From Anaerolineae bacterium (GTDB taxonomy: Bacteria; Chloroflexota; Anaerolineae; Aggregatilineales; Phototrophicaceae), in NCBI GenBank assembly GCA_022842885.1, contig JALHOR010000035.1, positions 1 to 48,647 on the forward strand: DNA of 48,647 nucleotides. Direction: 5' to 3'. Below are positions 24,443-32,548 of this stretch, one piece after another. Under the pieces are notes generated by a model. That model ran no database searches and had not been told where the DNA came from. It saw only the letters and a program-made list of their open reading frames with translations. The translations under genes were made by a program, and so were the position numbers. Each line of letters opens with the position of its first letter. Position 1 is the first letter of the stretch.

Positions 24443-25627
24443 ATGAGCCAAGTTAGTACAGCGCAAACACGCGATAATTCGCTTTTCCCACTTATTTTTC
24501 TCATTGGCATCACCGCTATCTTAGTGTTGGTGTTTATGCCACCGGTTGTTCGTACTACCCCCTTACCCATCATCGAACCGACGGCTGTAGCGGAAGTTGC
24601 GGCGGCACCAACAACCGTTGCGCTCGATACATCCGGCATGGATCATCTGACATTGATGGCATTGGGCTTGGAAGAAGTCAATGAAAGTGCCGTTAAACGC
24701 GGACAACGCTTCTATTCCAGTTCGTGTACAGCATGTCACGGGTTTGATGCCAGAGGGATTTCCGGCTTGGGTAAAACACTCATCGGCAGCGAATTTGCTA
24801 ATGCCATGAGTGATGAAGAATTGGTCGCGTTTATCACAGTGGGGCGTCAGCCCTCCGACCCGTTGAATACGACCGGGCAAGCCATGCCAGCACGCGGCGG
24901 CAACGGTGGTCTGACCGACGAGAATATTCATGATATTGTGGATTATATCCGTAGTTTGAACGGGGCAACCGTGCTGGATGATGTTGAAGATAGCACGACA
25001 GTTGCTATGACACCCCGCCCCTTTACGCCGCTGAATTTGAACGCGATTGATGCTTCAGCGATTCAGCCGTCTAGTGGAGCGAGTGGGTCTGCCGAAAATA
25101 TCCAAGTCACACCTGTGGCAATCGCTACGAGCGCGGGTGGCACAACCAATACTACGATGGGGTCGTTTACGCCGCTGAATTTGAATGCGATTGATGCTTC
25201 AGCTATTCAGCCTTCCAGCGGTGCCAGTGGCTCTGCCAGCCTAGAAGAATTAACAGCAGTGACGCCGACAGTTGTACCAACAGCTATTCCTGAAGAAACA
25301 CCAACAGAGGCAGCCGCAGAATCAGATGGCGCAGCCAATACTAGCAGTGGCTCCTTTGATATAGCGACGGCAGATGGTGCCGGTTTATATGGTTGGGCGT
25401 GCGCGAGTTGTCATGGGTTGGATGGCGCTGGAATGCCCGATATGGCGAATAGCAGTTTATTAGGCATTGAATTGGATGATGCGGCGATTTTCACACTGCT
25501 GACTCAGTATCAACCGCCAGCGTTTGGCGTGACCTTTATTCATCCAGTGCGCGGCGGCTACCCAGAACTCAATGATGAGCAGATAAACGCTGTGATTGCG
25601 TATTTGCACGAGTTGGCTGCACGCTAA
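24443..25627 (+). CDS. Membrane-anchored di-haem cytochrome c
   Basis: A 394-residue protein with an N-terminal membrane anchor (about 14-36, LFPLIFLIGITAILVLVF) and two cytochrome c domains. The first is about 80-175 with C95-TACH99 and M148 as probable axial ligand. The second is about 308-390 with C320-ASCH324. The second domain lacks the usual MP-x-(F/Y)GG segment, reading VRGGYPELNDEQ, so its sixth haem ligand is uncertain. Between them lies a low-complexity Ser/Thr/Ala/Pro linker that contains an exact 24-residue duplication (194-217 and 242-265). It faces outside the membrane and may carry electrons to or from the adjacent multicopper oxidase (inference). GAGGGGAG lies just before the ATG at 24443; a TTG at 24422 precedes that site. 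Confidence 0.92.
   Translation: MSQVSTAQTRDNSLFPLIFLIGITAILVLVFMPPVVRTTPLPIIEPTAVAEVAAAPTTVALDTSGMDHLTLMALGLEEVNESAVKRGQRFYSSSCTACHGFDARGISGLGKTLIGSEFANAMSDEELVAFITVGRQPSDPLNTTGQAMPARGGNGGLTDENIHDIVDYIRSLNGATVLDDVEDSTTVAMTPRPFTPLNLNAIDASAIQPSSGASGSAENIQVTPVAIATSAGGTTNTTMGSFTPLNLNAIDASAIQPSSGASGSASLEELTAVTPTVVPTAIPEETPTEAAAESDGAANTSSGSFDIATADGAGLYGWACASCHGLDGAGMPDMANSSLLGIELDDAAIFTLLTQYQPPAFGVTFIHPVRGGYPELNDEQINAVIAYLHELAAR
25022..25237 (+). repeat. Internal duplicated linker segment of the cytochrome gene
   Basis: Bases 25022-25093 and 25166-25237 encode the same 24 residues (beginning FTPLNLNAIDASAIQPSSG). The DNA copies differ only at synonymous positions, mostly in their 3' halves. They flank a 24-codon spacer. 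Confidence 0.92.
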
Positions 25628-25654
25628 TCACGGTAGAGTTTTTTACACCAAAGG

Positions 25655-25685
25655 GCGGTACTGCTCGGCAGCAGTGCCGCTTTTT
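25655..25685 (+). terminator. Strong intrinsic terminator after the cytochrome gene
   Basis: GCGGTACTGCT (25655-25665), loop CGGC, AGCAGTGCCGC (25670-25680): an 11-bp stem with one G-T pair, followed by TTTTTGG. It ends 5 bases before the convergent guaA stop codon. Confidence 0.9.
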
Positions 25686-25690
25686 GGTTA

Positions 25691-27241
25691 CTATTCCCAC
25701 TCAATCGTGCCGGGGGGTTTGCTAGTGATGTCGTAAGTCACGCGGTTCACACCAGCAACTTCGTTCACGATGCGGCGGCTGACTTTCGCCAATAATTCAT
25801 ACGGCAATCGCGCCCAATCAGCAGTCATAAAATCATCGGTGACAACCGCCCGCAGGACGATGACTTCTTCGTAAGTGCGGTTATCGCCCATGACACCAAC
25901 AGCTTTGACAGGCAATAGCACGGCGAAACACTGCGCGGTATCGCCGACCAATAGGCTCGCTTCGCGTAATTCTTCGATAAAAATGGCATCGGCATGGCGC
26001 AATTTTTCTAAGCGTTCAAAGGTGATGTTGCCTAAACAGCGAATCGCCAAGCCGGGACCGGGGAACGGTTGCCGCCAGATAATATGCTCTGGCAACCCTA
26101 GCGCCGACCCCACTTTTCGCACTTCGTCCTTGAATAAATCACGCAGCGGTTCGACCAATTCAAAGCCTAATTTTTCCGGCAAGCCGCCGACATTATGATG
26201 ACTTTTGATGGTTTTGGCGGCTTTGCTGCTGGCGGCACTTTCAATCACATCGGGGTAAATCGTGCCTTGCGCCAAAAACCGCATCCCCTGTAATTTCTGT
26301 GCCTCATCGCTAAAAACATCAATAAACAAGCGCCCGATGATTTTGCGTTTTGCTTCGGGTTCGGTTACGGATTGGAGTTCGTCCAAAAACAACTCGGTCG
26401 CATCATTGTAAATGACATTCATATTCTGTTCGTTGCGGAAAACATGCAGCACTTCTTCGGATTCGTGTTGGCGCAGCATCCCGGTATTCACAAAGATGCA
26501 CATCAGGTTATCGCCAATAGCACGATGCAGCAGCGCCCCGGCAACCGCTGAATCCACGCCGCCGCTGAGACCGAGCAGAACCCGTTCTGCGCCGACTTGC
26601 TGCTGAATTGCCGCAATCGCATTTTCGATGAAGGCTTCGGGCGACCATTTGGGGGCGCAACCGCAAATATTAAAGATGAAATTTCGCAGCAGTGCCGCAC
26701 CTTGCGGAGTATGCACGACTTCGGGATGAAACTGCACCCCATACCAACCGCGCTCTAGGTCGCCCATCGCGGCATAGGGCGAATGCGGCGATGCTGCCAG
26801 CGGCAAAAAGCCCTCTGGCGGGCGCTCAATTCTATCGCCGTGTGACATCCATACATCGAGTTCTGCTGGAAGATTATCAAACAGCGGGCTTTGGGCAGCA
26901 TGGGTGATGAGCGCGTGACCATATTCGCGTTTTTGCGACCCTGCCACACTGCCGCCGAGCGCGTGCGTCAGCGCCTGCATCCCATAACAAATGCCTAAAA
27001 TCGGCAAATTTGCTTTTAAGAGTGCCGGGGGCAGTTGCGGAGCATCCGGTTCGTAGATGCTGTTGGGACCACCAGAGAGAATATAGCCAGCGGGTTGATG
27101 CTGATTTAAGATTTCGAGCGATGCATCATACGGGAACACTTCGGCATAGACACCTTGTTCGCGCACGCGCCGCGCAATCAGTTGGGTATATTGCGAACCA
27201 TAATCCAAAATAGCGATACTGCCTGTGCGGAGATTGTCCAC
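25691..27241 (-). CDS. guaA: GMP synthase (glutamine-hydrolysing)
   Basis: A 516-residue GMP synthase that amidates XMP to GMP, the last step of de novo guanine nucleotide synthesis. The N-terminal glutamine amidotransferase domain has the triad C85 ([10 protein letters not shown]), H172 and E174 (VQFHPEVVH). The ATP-pyrophosphatase domain has the P-loop [12 protein letters not shown] (SGGVDS at 226-231). The C-terminal dimerisation domain ends in the invariant PPGTIEWE. Length is normal. It begins with GTG at 27241. The response regulator's TAG overlaps this codon by one base (TAGTG), so the two are probably translationally coupled in an operon gatC - regulator - guaA. Confidence 0.98.
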   Translation of the reverse strand: MDNLRTGSIAILDYGSQYTQLIARRVREQGVYAEVFPYDASLEILNQHQPAGYILSGGPNSIYEPDAPQLPPALLKANLPILGICYGMQALTHALGGSVAGSQKREYGHALITHAAQSPLFDNLPAELDVWMSHGDRIERPPEGFLPLAASPHSPYAAMGDLERGWYGVQFHPEVVHTPQGAALLRNFIFNICGCAPKWSPEAFIENAIAAIQQQVGAERVLLGLSGGVDSAVAGALLHRAIGDNLMCIFVNTGMLRQHESEEVLHVFRNEQNMNVIYNDATELFLDELQSVTEPEAKRKIIGRLFIDVFSDEAQKLQGMRFLAQGTIYPDVIESAASSKAAKTIKSHHNVGGLPEKLGFELVEPLRDLFKDEVRKVGSALGLPEHIIWRQPFPGPGLAIRCLGNITFERLEKLRHADAIFIEELREASLLVGDTAQCFAVLLPVKAVGVMGDNRTYEEVIVLRAVVTDDFMTADWARLPYELLAKVSRRIVNEVAGVNRVTYDITSKPPGTIEWE

Positions 27242-28059
27242 TACACCCGTTCCCCGCTGCTCGCTCGTATGAAGTTCATCAATGGCACAAAACGCTCATG
27301 GGTGCTGCCCGGCGACAGCAGCATCCCGCCACGCTCGGCATCGGCAAAGGTGTAAAATGTTCGCACGCTATCAGCGAAGCGGCGGCGCAGTTCTTCTTCT
27401 AACCCATTGGGATTTGATGAATACGTCGCTAATACAAAATCATTTTTTTCGATACCAACAAAATCATCGCGGGTGCCAACGTCTGAGACAACATCACGCA
27501 GCAGCCGCGCCGCATGAAAAATCACATCATTTGCCGCCAAAAAGCTGTAGACATCAGCATATTCTTGGAAGCCCGCCAACGAGAGGCGTAATTCCGTGCA
27601 ATCCGCGCCCCGCCGCCGTTCTAATTCTTCAAGAACTAAGGGACCCGTCGGTAAGCCAGTGCGCGGCTCATGCAGATGTTCACGGGTTGCCCGCCGGATG
27701 CAGCTTTCGACGCGCAACCGCAGTTCATCAATATCAAATGGTTTGGTGATGTAATCGTCCGCGCCCAACGTCAGCCCTTTGACCTTGCTAGAACGCTCAT
27801 CAATCTGGGTGAGGAATAAAATGGGAATATAGCGGGTGAGCGCCCGTTTACGCAGGGCAATACACACATCATAGCCATCCATATCCGGCAGCATCACATC
27901 CAGCAGAATCAAATGCGGGAATTTGCGACTGGCAATTTCTACCCCGCCTTTGCCCGTATCCGCATGAATTACCTCATAATCAATTGCCTCGAAATACATG
28001 ACCAGCATTTCCGCAACATCAAAATCATCTTCAATCAGCAGCAATCGGTTTTTAGGCAT
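27241..28059 (-). CDS. Response regulator with degenerate GGDEF-like output domain
   Basis: A 272-residue protein. Residues 1-122 are a receiver domain with all key residues: D11 and D12, phosphoacceptor D54 ([13 protein letters not shown]), T84 and K106 (ITKPFD). Residues about 130-272 keep the outline of a GGDEF domain: [16 protein letters not shown] resembles the usual TGLPNRRLF start. The GGDEF signature itself is replaced by EKNDF within [12 protein letters not shown]. It should therefore not make cyclic di-GMP and may bind a ligand or protein instead. AGGTGAG lies just before the ATG. It sits between gatC and guaA, 17 bases after gatC and overlapping guaA by one base. No cognate kinase is adjacent. 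Confidence 0.88.
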   Translation of the reverse strand: MPKNRLLLIEDDFDVAEMLVMYFEAIDYEVIHADTGKGGVEIASRKFPHLILLDVMLPDMDGYDVCIALRKRALTRYIPILFLTQIDERSSKVKGLTLGADDYITKPFDIDELRLRVESCIRRATREHLHEPRTGLPTGPLVLEELERRRGADCTELRLSLAGFQEYADVYSFLAANDVIFHAARLLRDVVSDVGTRDDFVGIEKNDFVLATYSSNPNGLEEELRRRFADSVRTFYTFADAERGGMLLSPGSTHERFVPLMNFIRASSGERV

Positions 28060-28076
28060 AGCTCACCTCGAAATGA

Positions 28077-28382
28077 TTATTCGTCTCCCAAGACCGCGCC
28101 CACCTGAAATTGGTCTGCAAAAGCAGCCGGGGCATTGGCGGTTACTTCGTCAGGCGTCAAGGGTGTGGTGGGGGTATCTGCCCGCAGCACACTTTTCAGC
28201 GGCAAGACCGATGCCGTTGGCGGGATATGCGCCGTATCCAATTGTTGCAGCCGTTGGAAATCTGCCAAAATTGCCGAAAGCTGGTTGGCATATAATGCCA
28301 CTTCAGAATCGGTTAATTCCAAGCGGGCAAGGTCAGCAATCGCCCGCACTTCATCATGAGACAACAGAGCTTTTTCGGACAC
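28077..28382 (-). CDS. gatC: Glutamyl-/aspartyl-tRNA amidotransferase subunit C
   Basis: A 101-residue GatC, the small subunit that stabilises the GatCAB complex. That complex amidates Glu-tRNA(Gln) or Asp-tRNA(Asn). The family pattern is clear: HDEVRAIADLARLELTDSEV, then LSAILADFQRLQQLDT and a Pro-rich TASVLPLKSVLRADTPT. Start is GTG at 28382, without a close ribosome binding site. gatA and gatB are not in the window, so the complex is encoded at scattered loci. It heads the operon with the response regulator and guaA and is divergent from the TrpC-like gene. Confidence 0.93.
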   Translation of the reverse strand: MSEKALLSHDEVRAIADLARLELTDSEVALYANQLSAILADFQRLQQLDTAHIPPTASVLPLKSVLRADTPTTPLTPDEVTANAPAAFADQFQVGAVLGDE

Positions 28383-28527
28383 AGTGGTTTACTTTCATCC
28401 CTCAGCGGCATTATAGCACGATAATTCAAACCGAAAATGAACGATTTGTACTGGCGTAGTTTGCCGCAAATTCTAAAATGAGATTACAATATACGAAAGT
28501 CTTAAGCGCACAGCAGAATACACAATT

Positions 28528-29319
28528 ATGGCAACTGGCAGCCTCTACCTCAATCGGGACATCATTCTGGCGACAAAACGTCAGTATATCAATGAACGGC
28601 GTAAAAAGACGCCCATGGAAGCCGTGCTATCCTTAGCACAAATGCAGCGGCGTCCGCGTTCTGTCTTGGATACCATGCAAGATAATGACCGCGTGACATT
28701 GATTGGGCAAATTACCCGCACCGAAACGTATGACCCGGTTTCCACTGGGCTAACTTATGCCCGCGAAGGCGTGGACGCGATTACGTTTTTCACCGACCAC
28801 TCCATTTACAGTGGCGACCTAGAAGACATGCTCATGGTCGCCCGCGGCGTCAAGGATATTCCGATTATTTATCAGAATTATACGCTCGATGAATACAGCG
28901 TTCTCAGCGCCCGTGCGTCGGATGCGTCGGCATTGGTGTTGTATTCGTCCTTGCTGGATGGCGCGACCCTGCGGCGGGTGGTCAGCGCAACCCAACGCTG
29001 GAAAATGACCGCGATTATCCAGATGGACGATATGCTGATGCTGCCCGCTGTGGAAATTCTCAGCCCACATGCGATCGCTTATGGGGATGATTTGTCGGGC
29101 AAATTGGAACGCTCTTTAAAAGATTTGGGTGGGTTTCGGCATAAATTGCCTGCCCATACCCGCGTTTTACTCATGCACTGTTTACAATCGCTGGAAGAAG
29201 TTGAAGCAGCATTGGCATTAAACGTGCATGGCATTATCGTGGGGGATAACCTGCTGAAAAATGAGAAAAAAGCTGCCCGCCTGCGCGAGATGATTGGGCA
29301 TCCGATGACAGGCAGCTAA
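28528..29319 (+). CDS. TrpC-fold protein without catalytic residues (pseudoenzyme)
   Basis: A 263-residue protein that follows the indole-3-glycerol phosphate synthase (TrpC) fold in order: an N-terminal helix (TPMEAVLSLAQMQRRP), YAREGVDAITFFTD then SIYSGDLEDML for the usual GGAxAISVLTD and FxGS, a central IPIIYQNYTLDEY, and HGIIVGDNLLK at the phosphate end. The active-site residues are replaced. The EVKR motif is QITR (Q61, T63), the KDF lysine is Q116 (QNY), the Glu of the fifth strand is Q165, the INN region reads AYGDD and the ESG motif reads MHC. It is probably not an indole-glycerol phosphate synthase. No trp genes are nearby. It may bind a ligand or have another role; function unknown. 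Confidence 0.8.
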   Translation: MATGSLYLNRDIILATKRQYINERRKKTPMEAVLSLAQMQRRPRSVLDTMQDNDRVTLIGQITRTETYDPVSTGLTYAREGVDAITFFTDHSIYSGDLEDMLMVARGVKDIPIIYQNYTLDEYSVLSARASDASALVLYSSLLDGATLRRVVSATQRWKMTAIIQMDDMLMLPAVEILSPHAIAYGDDLSGKLERSLKDLGGFRHKLPAHTRVLLMHCLQSLEEVEAALALNVHGIIVGDNLLKNEKKAARLREMIGHPMTGS

Positions 29320-29325
29320 AACACG

Positions 29326-30564
29326 CTATTTGTTATCGCCTTCGCGGTAGTCACCGGTGCTGTGAACATACACATTCACCAATGGGTTGCCGTCTGTCCC
29401 GGCTGGGGCGGCGGCTTGCCATTCAAATACCCAGCGGGCATCGCTAATACTCAGGTTCACGCAACCACGACTGCGCCGATAGCCAAACGTATCGTGCCAA
29501 TAGGTGCCATGCATACTGATACTGCCATCAAAATACATCACCCAAGGCACACTTTGCAGCACATAAGCGTTGGGCGCACCTGTCGCGCCGGACATCGCAT
29601 CGCGGGGCAGACTCGCCCAAATGGGGAAAATGCCTTCGTTGGTTTCGGTGTTGGGCAAGCCAGTACTCACTAATGTCGCAAAAACCGGGCGATCCTCTTC
29701 GTAAGCCACCAACGTTTGCTCGAACAAATCCACCGCAATCCACCGCCCACTGACCCCTTCGGGGCGCGGCGTAGGTTGAATGACTGCCATATAAATTTGC
29801 TTCACCCATTGGTTGGGTCCAACGAGATACCATTTCCAACCGTCGACATCTACGGCTTCGGCGTAAATATTATAGCGTTCATAGTGCAGCGGGATTAAGC
29901 CACTCTCAGATGTTGAATCGCCGCCGGGAAAGAGCGAAGCATAAATCCCAGTGGTATCCAGCACCCAACCAAAGGGCTGATTCCAGCCTTCGGGCAGCAG
30001 CACGCCCGTAAAATACGATGCTTGGCGAAATTCGGCAAATTGGCGCTGAATCCATTCGCCACCTTCGATTTGTAACCAACCGTCCACGCTAGTATCCACC
30101 ACGCGCACGAAGTTAAAGCCATTGGGAATTTCGCCGATGATATTGCCGCCGGGCGCATCATGTTTTGGCACGCCGCCTGTTGGAATTTTCCAGAAGTTAT
30201 AGGTATCCAGCGTGTAACCATCTTGCTTGATAGGTGTCACATTCGGTTCTGGATATTTTTCCATGAGTGCGATGCATTCGGCGCTGGTAGGCTGCCCGAC
30301 CGCATATTGGCACGCCGGCACGTTATACACAGGTTCTTGCGTCACCACTGGCGTGATAGGCGTGGCGGTGGTTGCTAGTGTGGGCGTAGCGGGTATCAGT
30401 GTCGGTGCGGCGGCGGGGCTAGTGGCAATGGCGCTAGCATTAGCAGATGGCGTATTCGTGACAAAACCGCTGACGGTGTTTTGTGCCGCTGCCTGAAAAA
30501 TACTGCTGGTGAATAATACACAGAATGCCACGCTGATAGTGGCAGCAAAAAGACGTTGACGCAT
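29326..30564 (-). CDS. Exported L,D-transpeptidase (YkuD family)
   Basis: A 412-residue protein with a signal peptide (LFAATISVAFCVLFTSSIF, cleavage near AAAQ) and a Thr/Ala/Pro-rich linker. It has a middle region that may contain SH3-like beta modules, and a C-terminal YkuD domain with the catalytic signature HGTYWHDTFGYRRSRGCVN (H352, catalytic C368). The domain begins at RWIAVDLFEQTLVAYEEDRP. Such enzymes make 3-3 cross-links in peptidoglycan or attach proteins to it. Start choice is uncertain: ATG at 30564 lies 13 bases after GGAG, while a TTG at 30573 lies 4 bases after it. It is convergent with the TrpC-like gene. Confidence 0.9.
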   Translation of the reverse strand: MRQRLFAATISVAFCVLFTSSIFQAAAQNTVSGFVTNTPSANASAIATSPAAAPTLIPATPTLATTATPITPVVTQEPVYNVPACQYAVGQPTSAECIALMEKYPEPNVTPIKQDGYTLDTYNFWKIPTGGVPKHDAPGGNIIGEIPNGFNFVRVVDTSVDGWLQIEGGEWIQRQFAEFRQASYFTGVLLPEGWNQPFGWVLDTTGIYASLFPGGDSTSESGLIPLHYERYNIYAEAVDVDGWKWYLVGPNQWVKQIYMAVIQPTPRPEGVSGRWIAVDLFEQTLVAYEEDRPVFATLVSTGLPNTETNEGIFPIWASLPRDAMSGATGAPNAYVLQSVPWVMYFDGSISMHGTYWHDTFGYRRSRGCVNLSISDARWVFEWQAAAPAGTDGNPLVNVYVHSTGDYREGDNK

Positions 30565-30573
30565 AGAAAACAA

Positions 30574-30826
30574 CCAACTCCTAAAACAGTTGACGGGCGT
30601 TGCTGGCGCAACATCATAACACAGGATAGCCCGATGAAAACCGATGATTTCCTGACGCTTCTCAGCGTTAGTCCTGCTAAAATGGCGAATATCTAGCGAT
30701 CAGCTATCAGCGTTTTTTCTTTTGGCACATTTCTCAGTGAAAATCTCGGTGGTCTCTGTGTCTCTGTGGTGAAAATGATGGTGGTGAAAATGATGTTAAA
30801 TGACAAAGTTAAAACAGGCGCTAACC
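30574..30826. other. Divergent intergenic region with repeat-like strings
   Basis: No gene is visible. An 8-bp hairpin (30652-30659 with 30664-30671) lies near the L,D-transpeptidase start. Further on come a GATCAGCTATCAGC string before a T-run (about 30697-30722), and a low-complexity part (30750-30800) in which GTGTCTCTGTGGTG and two copies of GGTGAAAATGATG follow each other. These strings look like dispersed intergenic repeats but cannot be proven so here. Confidence 0.45.
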
Positions 30827-32122
30827 ATGACTGATTCACCTGAACCGATGTTTGATGCCCGTCCCTTGATTGACCAATATGCCCGTTGGCGGCGGCGCGG
30901 GGCGCTGTTGGTCTGGGCGGCGCTTATTGGCGCAGTGTTCTTCACACTCGTGATTGCGGCGTTTGAACAAGCCGCGCCCCAACCTGTGCCCGATGTGAAC
31001 AAAATCGGCGTGCATGGGCTGATGGATGATGGACTTCATGCATGGGATGACGCCTTGTGGTGGAATCACATCAGCTATGCCGGGCAAATCGTTGGCACAA
31101 ATGGCATTATCGTCCAAGTGATTCGGGAAGATGATTTAGACGCCACAAAATGGCAGTATTTTATCGATTCTTGCCTAGAGTTGGACATGCTGCCTGTTTT
31201 ACGCCTAGCGACCACCGTAGACCGCGAAAACGGCTTCTGGCGCAGCCCATCAGCCGATGCCGATGGACGCTATCATACGTTTGCGGCACGCTATGCCGAT
31301 TTTGTGGCGGCGCTGGATTGGCGTGGCACGACCCCACAGGTGATTATCCTGAATGAACCCAACAATGGTATTGAATGGGGCGGTAAACCCGATGCGGTTG
31401 CCTATGCCCGTTTATTTGTAGATACAGCGCAGGCACTCCGGGCGGCAGTCCCCGACATCCATATTTTGAATGCGGCACTCGATTTATACGCACCGAATAC
31501 GGGCAGTCAGCCTTTCGCCAATGGCATTTTTTACGTGGATGCCAATACATTTTTGGATGCTATGCTTGCAGCAGAACCAACACTGTTGGAACAGGTGGAT
31601 ATTTGGAACAGCCACAGTTACCCGTTGGGCGCATTTAAACAGCCCCCATGGGAGCAGCAATTTCATTTTGATGCGCTCAACGATGCTGTCCTTAATATTA
31701 CGCCGCCGCCCGCCCATATTCGCAATCGCGGCGTTAATGGTTACGAATGGGAACTCTGGAAATTGGCGCAATTTGGCGTTCAAAATCTGCCCGTGCTGAT
31801 TACCGAAACAGGCTGGCGCTATCGCCCGGATGATGCTGTTTTAAATAGAGATGCTGATTATCCTGACGCGGCGACGGCTGCCCAATATTTGGATATGGCA
31901 TTACGCGGCAATCCGGGGCGCTATCCTGAATATCCGCGCACAGGCTGGACACCGTGGTTATTCGATGAGCGCGTGATGGGCGTCGCTATTTTCGCGCTGA
32001 ATGGCACACCCGCCGAATGGGGACACAGCAATCTGCTCATCATGAACAAAGAAGGGGCTGTTGTTGGCACAACGCCATTGTTTGATATGCTGGTGACATT
32101 ACAAAATGCCGCCCCATCATGA
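30827..32122 (+). CDS. Membrane-anchored glycoside hydrolase-like protein (clan A type)
   Basis: A 431-residue protein with one N-terminal membrane segment (about 25-46, ALLVWAALIGAVFFTLVIAA) and an outside TIM-barrel-like domain. Two Glu residues sit where clan A glycosidases have theirs: E177 in QVIILNEPNN as acid/base and E327 in LPVLITETGW as nucleophile. It resembles GH5/GH39/GH53-like proteins, but the exact family and glycan are not clear. The region after the second Glu (ALNGTPAEWGHSNLLI) is typical of the barrel end. The ATG at 30827 has AGG 8 bases upstream; the ATG at 30800 has none. Its last 6 bases overlap the convergent membrane-protein gene. Confidence 0.82.
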   Translation: MTDSPEPMFDARPLIDQYARWRRRGALLVWAALIGAVFFTLVIAAFEQAAPQPVPDVNKIGVHGLMDDGLHAWDDALWWNHISYAGQIVGTNGIIVQVIREDDLDATKWQYFIDSCLELDMLPVLRLATTVDRENGFWRSPSADADGRYHTFAARYADFVAALDWRGTTPQVIILNEPNNGIEWGGKPDAVAYARLFVDTAQALRAAVPDIHILNAALDLYAPNTGSQPFANGIFYVDANTFLDAMLAAEPTLLEQVDIWNSHSYPLGAFKQPPWEQQFHFDALNDAVLNITPPPAHIRNRGVNGYEWELWKLAQFGVQNLPVLITETGWRYRPDDAVLNRDADYPDAATAAQYLDMALRGNPGRYPEYPRTGWTPWLFDERVMGVAIFALNGTPAEWGHSNLLIMNKEGAVVGTTPLFDMLVTLQNAAPS

Positions 32123-32548
32123 TTGGAGTCGGCTTGACCACATGCCGATAGCAAAACCGATTAACGCGCCCGCCATGCCCCAAACTGGCAACCGGGCGAG
32201 CATCGCCGCCATCATGGCGATGGGATAATCGGGAAACAGGTGGTTATGCCAAGCGGTCTTAAAAAACATCAGCGCCGTCGTCAACACCACCGCGCCACAA
32301 CCAACGGCTACACCACTGATTACGGCGATAAGGATGCCGAGTCGTTCTGGAACAATGTGTCCGCCATAGTGCTGCCCAAGCCAGCCTAACAGCGCCAATC
32401 CAGCGCCGCTGCTGCCTAGCAACGCTACGCTAACGGCACTGGTATCTTCCAGACTCATCCAAAAGAAGGTGATACCTGCCCACAATAACATGAGCAAACG
32501 TAAGCGATAATCGGGCTGGAAAATGGTTATAGTGCGGGTGTTTGCCAT
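32117..32548 (-). CDS. Small integral membrane protein, function unknown
   Basis: A 143-residue protein with about four hydrophobic segments (LRLLMLLWAGITFFWM, VALLGSSGAGLALLGWLG, LGILIAVISGVAVGCGAVVL, MAGALIGFAIGMW). I do not recognise the family. Its start overlaps the end of the methyltransferase gene by 22 bases on the same strand, so the two are almost surely co-expressed. Its stop overlaps the convergent glycosidase-like gene by 6 bases. Whether it works with the methyltransferase or is only carried along is not known. Confidence 0.75.
   Translation of the reverse strand: MANTRTITIFQPDYRLRLLMLLWAGITFFWMSLEDTSAVSVALLGSSGAGLALLGWLGQHYGGHIVPERLGILIAVISGVAVGCGAVVLTTALMFFKTAWHNHLFPDYPIAMMAAMLARLPVWGMAGALIGFAIGMWSSRLQS

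Noticed and set aside
28528..29319. Functional trpC
   Set aside because: All recognised catalytic residues are replaced and there are no trp neighbours.
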